From Lysobacteraceae bacterium (GTDB taxonomy: Bacteria > Pseudomonadota > Gammaproteobacteria > Steroidobacterales > Steroidobacteraceae), in assembly GCA_012516015.1 (NCBI GenBank), contig JAAYXG010000343.1, forward strand, positions 1 to 7,965: 7,965 bases of DNA, given 5' to 3'. Position numbers and translations under genes: made by a program. The stretch's first letter is position 1, and every line of letters begins with the position of its first letter. The notes beneath the pieces are model-generated. The model saw only the letters and a list, made by a program, of their open reading frames with translations. It made no database searches and was not told where the DNA came from. Shown here piece by piece: positions 6,457 through 7,965 of this stretch.

Positions 6457-7692
6457 GTGTTGCCACGCGCAGCGAAGCATTCCCTAGCCGTTTCCCCGTC
6501 TCAAGCCTTCGATTCCACGACGCTCTCGGAAGCTGAAATCCGCGGGTTGGTCGCGCGTTTCGGTTCGCCTCTGCTCGTGATCGACTGCGACCAGGTGCGC
6601 CGTCAGTATCATGCATTGCGGGCGGCGCTGCCGGGTGTCGATCTGCATTATGCGCTCAAGCCGCTGCCGCACGCGTCCGTAGTCGCATGCTTGCGCGACG
6701 AAGACGCCTATTTCGATCTCGCCACGACCGGCGAAGTGGAGTTGGTAAAGGCACAAGGCGTCGCGCCGGAGCGCTGCATCCACACGCACCCGATCAAGCG
6801 CGACAGCGACATCCGCGACGCGCTCCGATTCGGCGTCACGACGTTCGTCGCCGACAATGAGGACGAGATCAAGAAGTTCGTACGCTATCGCAAGCGTGCG
6901 GAGCTGCTCCTGCGGGTGTCGTTTCGCAGTCCGAGCGCCGTGGTCGATCTGTCGAAGAAGTTCGGCTGCGAGCCGAATGCCGTGCTGGGGCTCATCGAGC
7001 TCGCGAGGCGGCTCGGTATCCGCGTGCGCGGACTGTCCTTCCACGTCGGCTCTCAGGCGACCGATCCGGCCAAGTACGTCGAGGCGATTCGCGCCTGCAC
7101 GAACCTGATCGCGGAAGGCTTGCTCGCAGGGCTGCCCGCGCTCGAGGTCCTCGACATCGGTGGAGGCTTTCCGGTCACATACGGCGAGGACGTTATGCCC
7201 ATCGAGACGTTCTGCGCGCCAATCCGTGAAGCGCTCGCGAAGCTGCCGAAGCACGTTCGCGTCATCGCCGAGCCGGGCCGCTTCATTGCCGCGCCTGCGG
7301 CGATCGCGATCTCGAGCGTGATGGGCAAAGCGAAGCGCGACGGGCGCTGGTGGTACTACCTCGACGACGGCTTGTACGGATCGTACAGCGGTCAGCTGTT
7401 CGACCATGCGAAGTACCCCGTGGCGGCGCTGCGTCAGGACGGCGAGCTTCACCCGAGCGTGCTCGCGGGCCCGACCTGCGATTCAATCGATGTCATCGAC
7501 GATGCGATCCTGCTGCCCGAGCTCGAAGTAGGCGACTTGCTCGTCGGGCGCATGATGGGTGCTTACACCTGGGCAAGCGCGACCGATTTCAATTTCTTCA
7601 AGCGCGCCAAGGTCGTCGTGATGCACGAGTGCGAGGATGCGAAGCGCGTCGTTCGCTTGCAGCGCAAGGCCTCGCGGCGCAGCGCGGCCTAG
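6457..7692 (+). CDS. Ornithine or ornithine/lysine decarboxylase, fold-type III PLP enzyme
   Basis: Predicted to decarboxylate ornithine to putrescine, and perhaps lysine to cadaverine, feeding polyamine synthesis in the cytoplasm. The 411-residue protein has an alanine-racemase-like PLP barrel (about 35-275) followed by a beta domain. HYALK (64-68) supplies the Schiff-base lysine K68, SFHVGSQ (194-200) the histidine stacking on PLP (H196), and DIGGGFP (233-239) and EPGRF (272-276) bind the PLP phosphate. DDGLYGSYSGQLFDH (303-317) contains D316, GPTCDSID (338-345) contains C341 and D342 donated across the dimer, and GAYT (368-371) contains Y370. The aspartates that match ODC D332 and D361 bind the distal amino group, which favours ornithine/lysine over diaminopimelate or arginine. 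The start is GTG 6457 because GAGGTG lies eight bases upstream (6443-6448) and an in-frame TGA lies at 6442-6444; TTG 6460 is possible. It is unrelated to E. coli SpeC, which has a different fold. Confidence 0.9.
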   Translation: MLPRAAKHSLAVSPSQAFDSTTLSEAEIRGLVARFGSPLLVIDCDQVRRQYHALRAALPGVDLHYALKPLPHASVVACLRDEDAYFDLATTGEVELVKAQGVAPERCIHTHPIKRDSDIRDALRFGVTTFVADNEDEIKKFVRYRKRAELLLRVSFRSPSAVVDLSKKFGCEPNAVLGLIELARRLGIRVRGLSFHVGSQATDPAKYVEAIRACTNLIAEGLLAGLPALEVLDIGGGFPVTYGEDVMPIETFCAPIREALAKLPKHVRVIAEPGRFIAAPAAIAISSVMGKAKRDGRWWYYLDDGLYGSYSGQLFDHAKYPVAALRQDGELHPSVLAGPTCDSIDVIDDAILLPELEVGDLLVGRMMGAYTWASATDFNFFKRAKVVVMHECEDAKRVVRLQRKASRRSAA

Positions 7693-7696
7693 CGTT

Positions 7697-7762
7697 CAGT
7701 CCACAGTCCACAGCCAGAGAAGGTGCTTGCTTGCCGCGGCAGCGGCAGCTCTGGCTGTAGAC
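7697..7762. repeat. Tandem heptamers forming a 14-base inverted repeat
   Basis: CAGTCCA occurs twice in tandem (7697-7710) right after the decarboxylase stop. Read as GTCCACA (7706-7712) plus GCCAGAG (7713-7719), this unit reappears inverted at 7749-7762, where the minus strand reads GTCTACA GCCAGAG. The two arms match at 13 of 14 positions with a 29-base loop that contains the palindrome TGCCGCGGCA (7732-7741). The transcript could fold into a long hairpin. No T-run follows, so intrinsic termination is doubtful. The heptamers resemble those downstream of sua5. Confidence 0.6.
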
Positions 7763-7783
7763 CGTGCGCCGTAGTCCAGGAAA

Positions 7784-7965
7784 ATGCTCCTCCACGTCAC
7801 CGACTTCGTTGCAGGCGCTCGCGCGGCGCGCGGAATCGCGGTCGTCATCGACGTCTTCCGTGCGTTTTCTTTGGCGGCTTACGCCACCGCCCGCGGCGCG
7901 CGGCGGATTGTCCCGGTCGCGGACGTGGAGGCGGCACGGACGCTGAAGCGAGAGCACCCCGATTG
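7784..7965 (+). CDS. ComB-like 2-phosphosulfolactate phosphatase, N-terminal part, cut by the window edge
   Basis: Sixty codons plus two bases are visible before the sequence ends. The family hydrolyses 2-phosphosulfolactate to sulfolactate, a step of coenzyme M synthesis in methanogens. Many bacteria without coenzyme M carry homologues whose real substrate is unclear. Visible signs are GIAVVIDVFRAF (17-28), matching the family's VVIDVxRA strand and substrate loop with D23 and R26, then a helix leading to ARGARRIVPVADVEAA (36-51), which matches the typical GAxxIxPVxxxEEA segment. The F in VFRA places it with the DVFRA-type subgroup rather than the more common DVLRA type. ATG 7784 gives the normal N-terminus. 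AGGA at 7778-7781 is only two bases away, so the ribosome binding site is poor. An in-frame TAG at 7772-7774 excludes a longer protein. It lies 91 bases past the decarboxylase, with a hairpin repeat between. Confidence 0.8.
   Translation, partial: MLLHVTDFVAGARAARGIAVVIDVFRAFSLAAYATARGARRIVPVADVEAARTLKREHPD

Overview
The window is ordinary chromosomal DNA from a GC-rich bacterium, most likely a member of Pseudomonadota near the Gammaproteobacteria. The best support for this is a DgkA that closely resembles the E. coli enzyme. The genes share one codon style with strong G/C preference, and I see no insertion sequence, phage gene, tRNA, rRNA or CRISPR array.

Layout, left to right. A few codons of an unidentified upstream gene (3-47, +) end in the ribosome binding site of dgkA (57-455, +), the membrane diacylglycerol kinase that recycles lipid by-products. 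Next is a large exported protease (521-3391, +) with two trypsin-like domains and four PDZ domains. Its architecture is that of yeast Nma111 and plant Deg7: the first protease unit has an intact triad and the second is degenerate. A full-length Sua5-type threonylcarbamoyl-AMP synthase (3488-4534, +) follows. It makes the intermediate for the t6A modification of tRNA and may be read from a leaderless transcript.

Sua5 converges on a minus-strand AAA+ ATPase of the Ycf46 family (6158 down to 4662). The gap between them holds a heptamer-based repeat. The ATPase diverges from a fold-type III PLP decarboxylase (6457-7692, +), which is an ornithine or ornithine/lysine decarboxylase for putrescine or cadaverine synthesis. 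The 298-base divergent gap contains a terminator-like hairpin facing leftward and a possible structured leader for the decarboxylase. After a second heptamer-based inverted repeat, a ComB-like 2-phosphosulfolactate phosphatase gene begins at 7784 and runs off the right edge.

The genes do not form one pathway. dgkA and the protease may be cotranscribed (65-base gap) and fit an envelope-maintenance theme. Sua5, Ycf46 and the decarboxylase look like separate units. The points most worth a second look are the tandem HtrA-like protease, the two related intergenic heptamer elements, the terminator inside a divergent intergenic region, and the Ycf46 homologue with no obvious partner.
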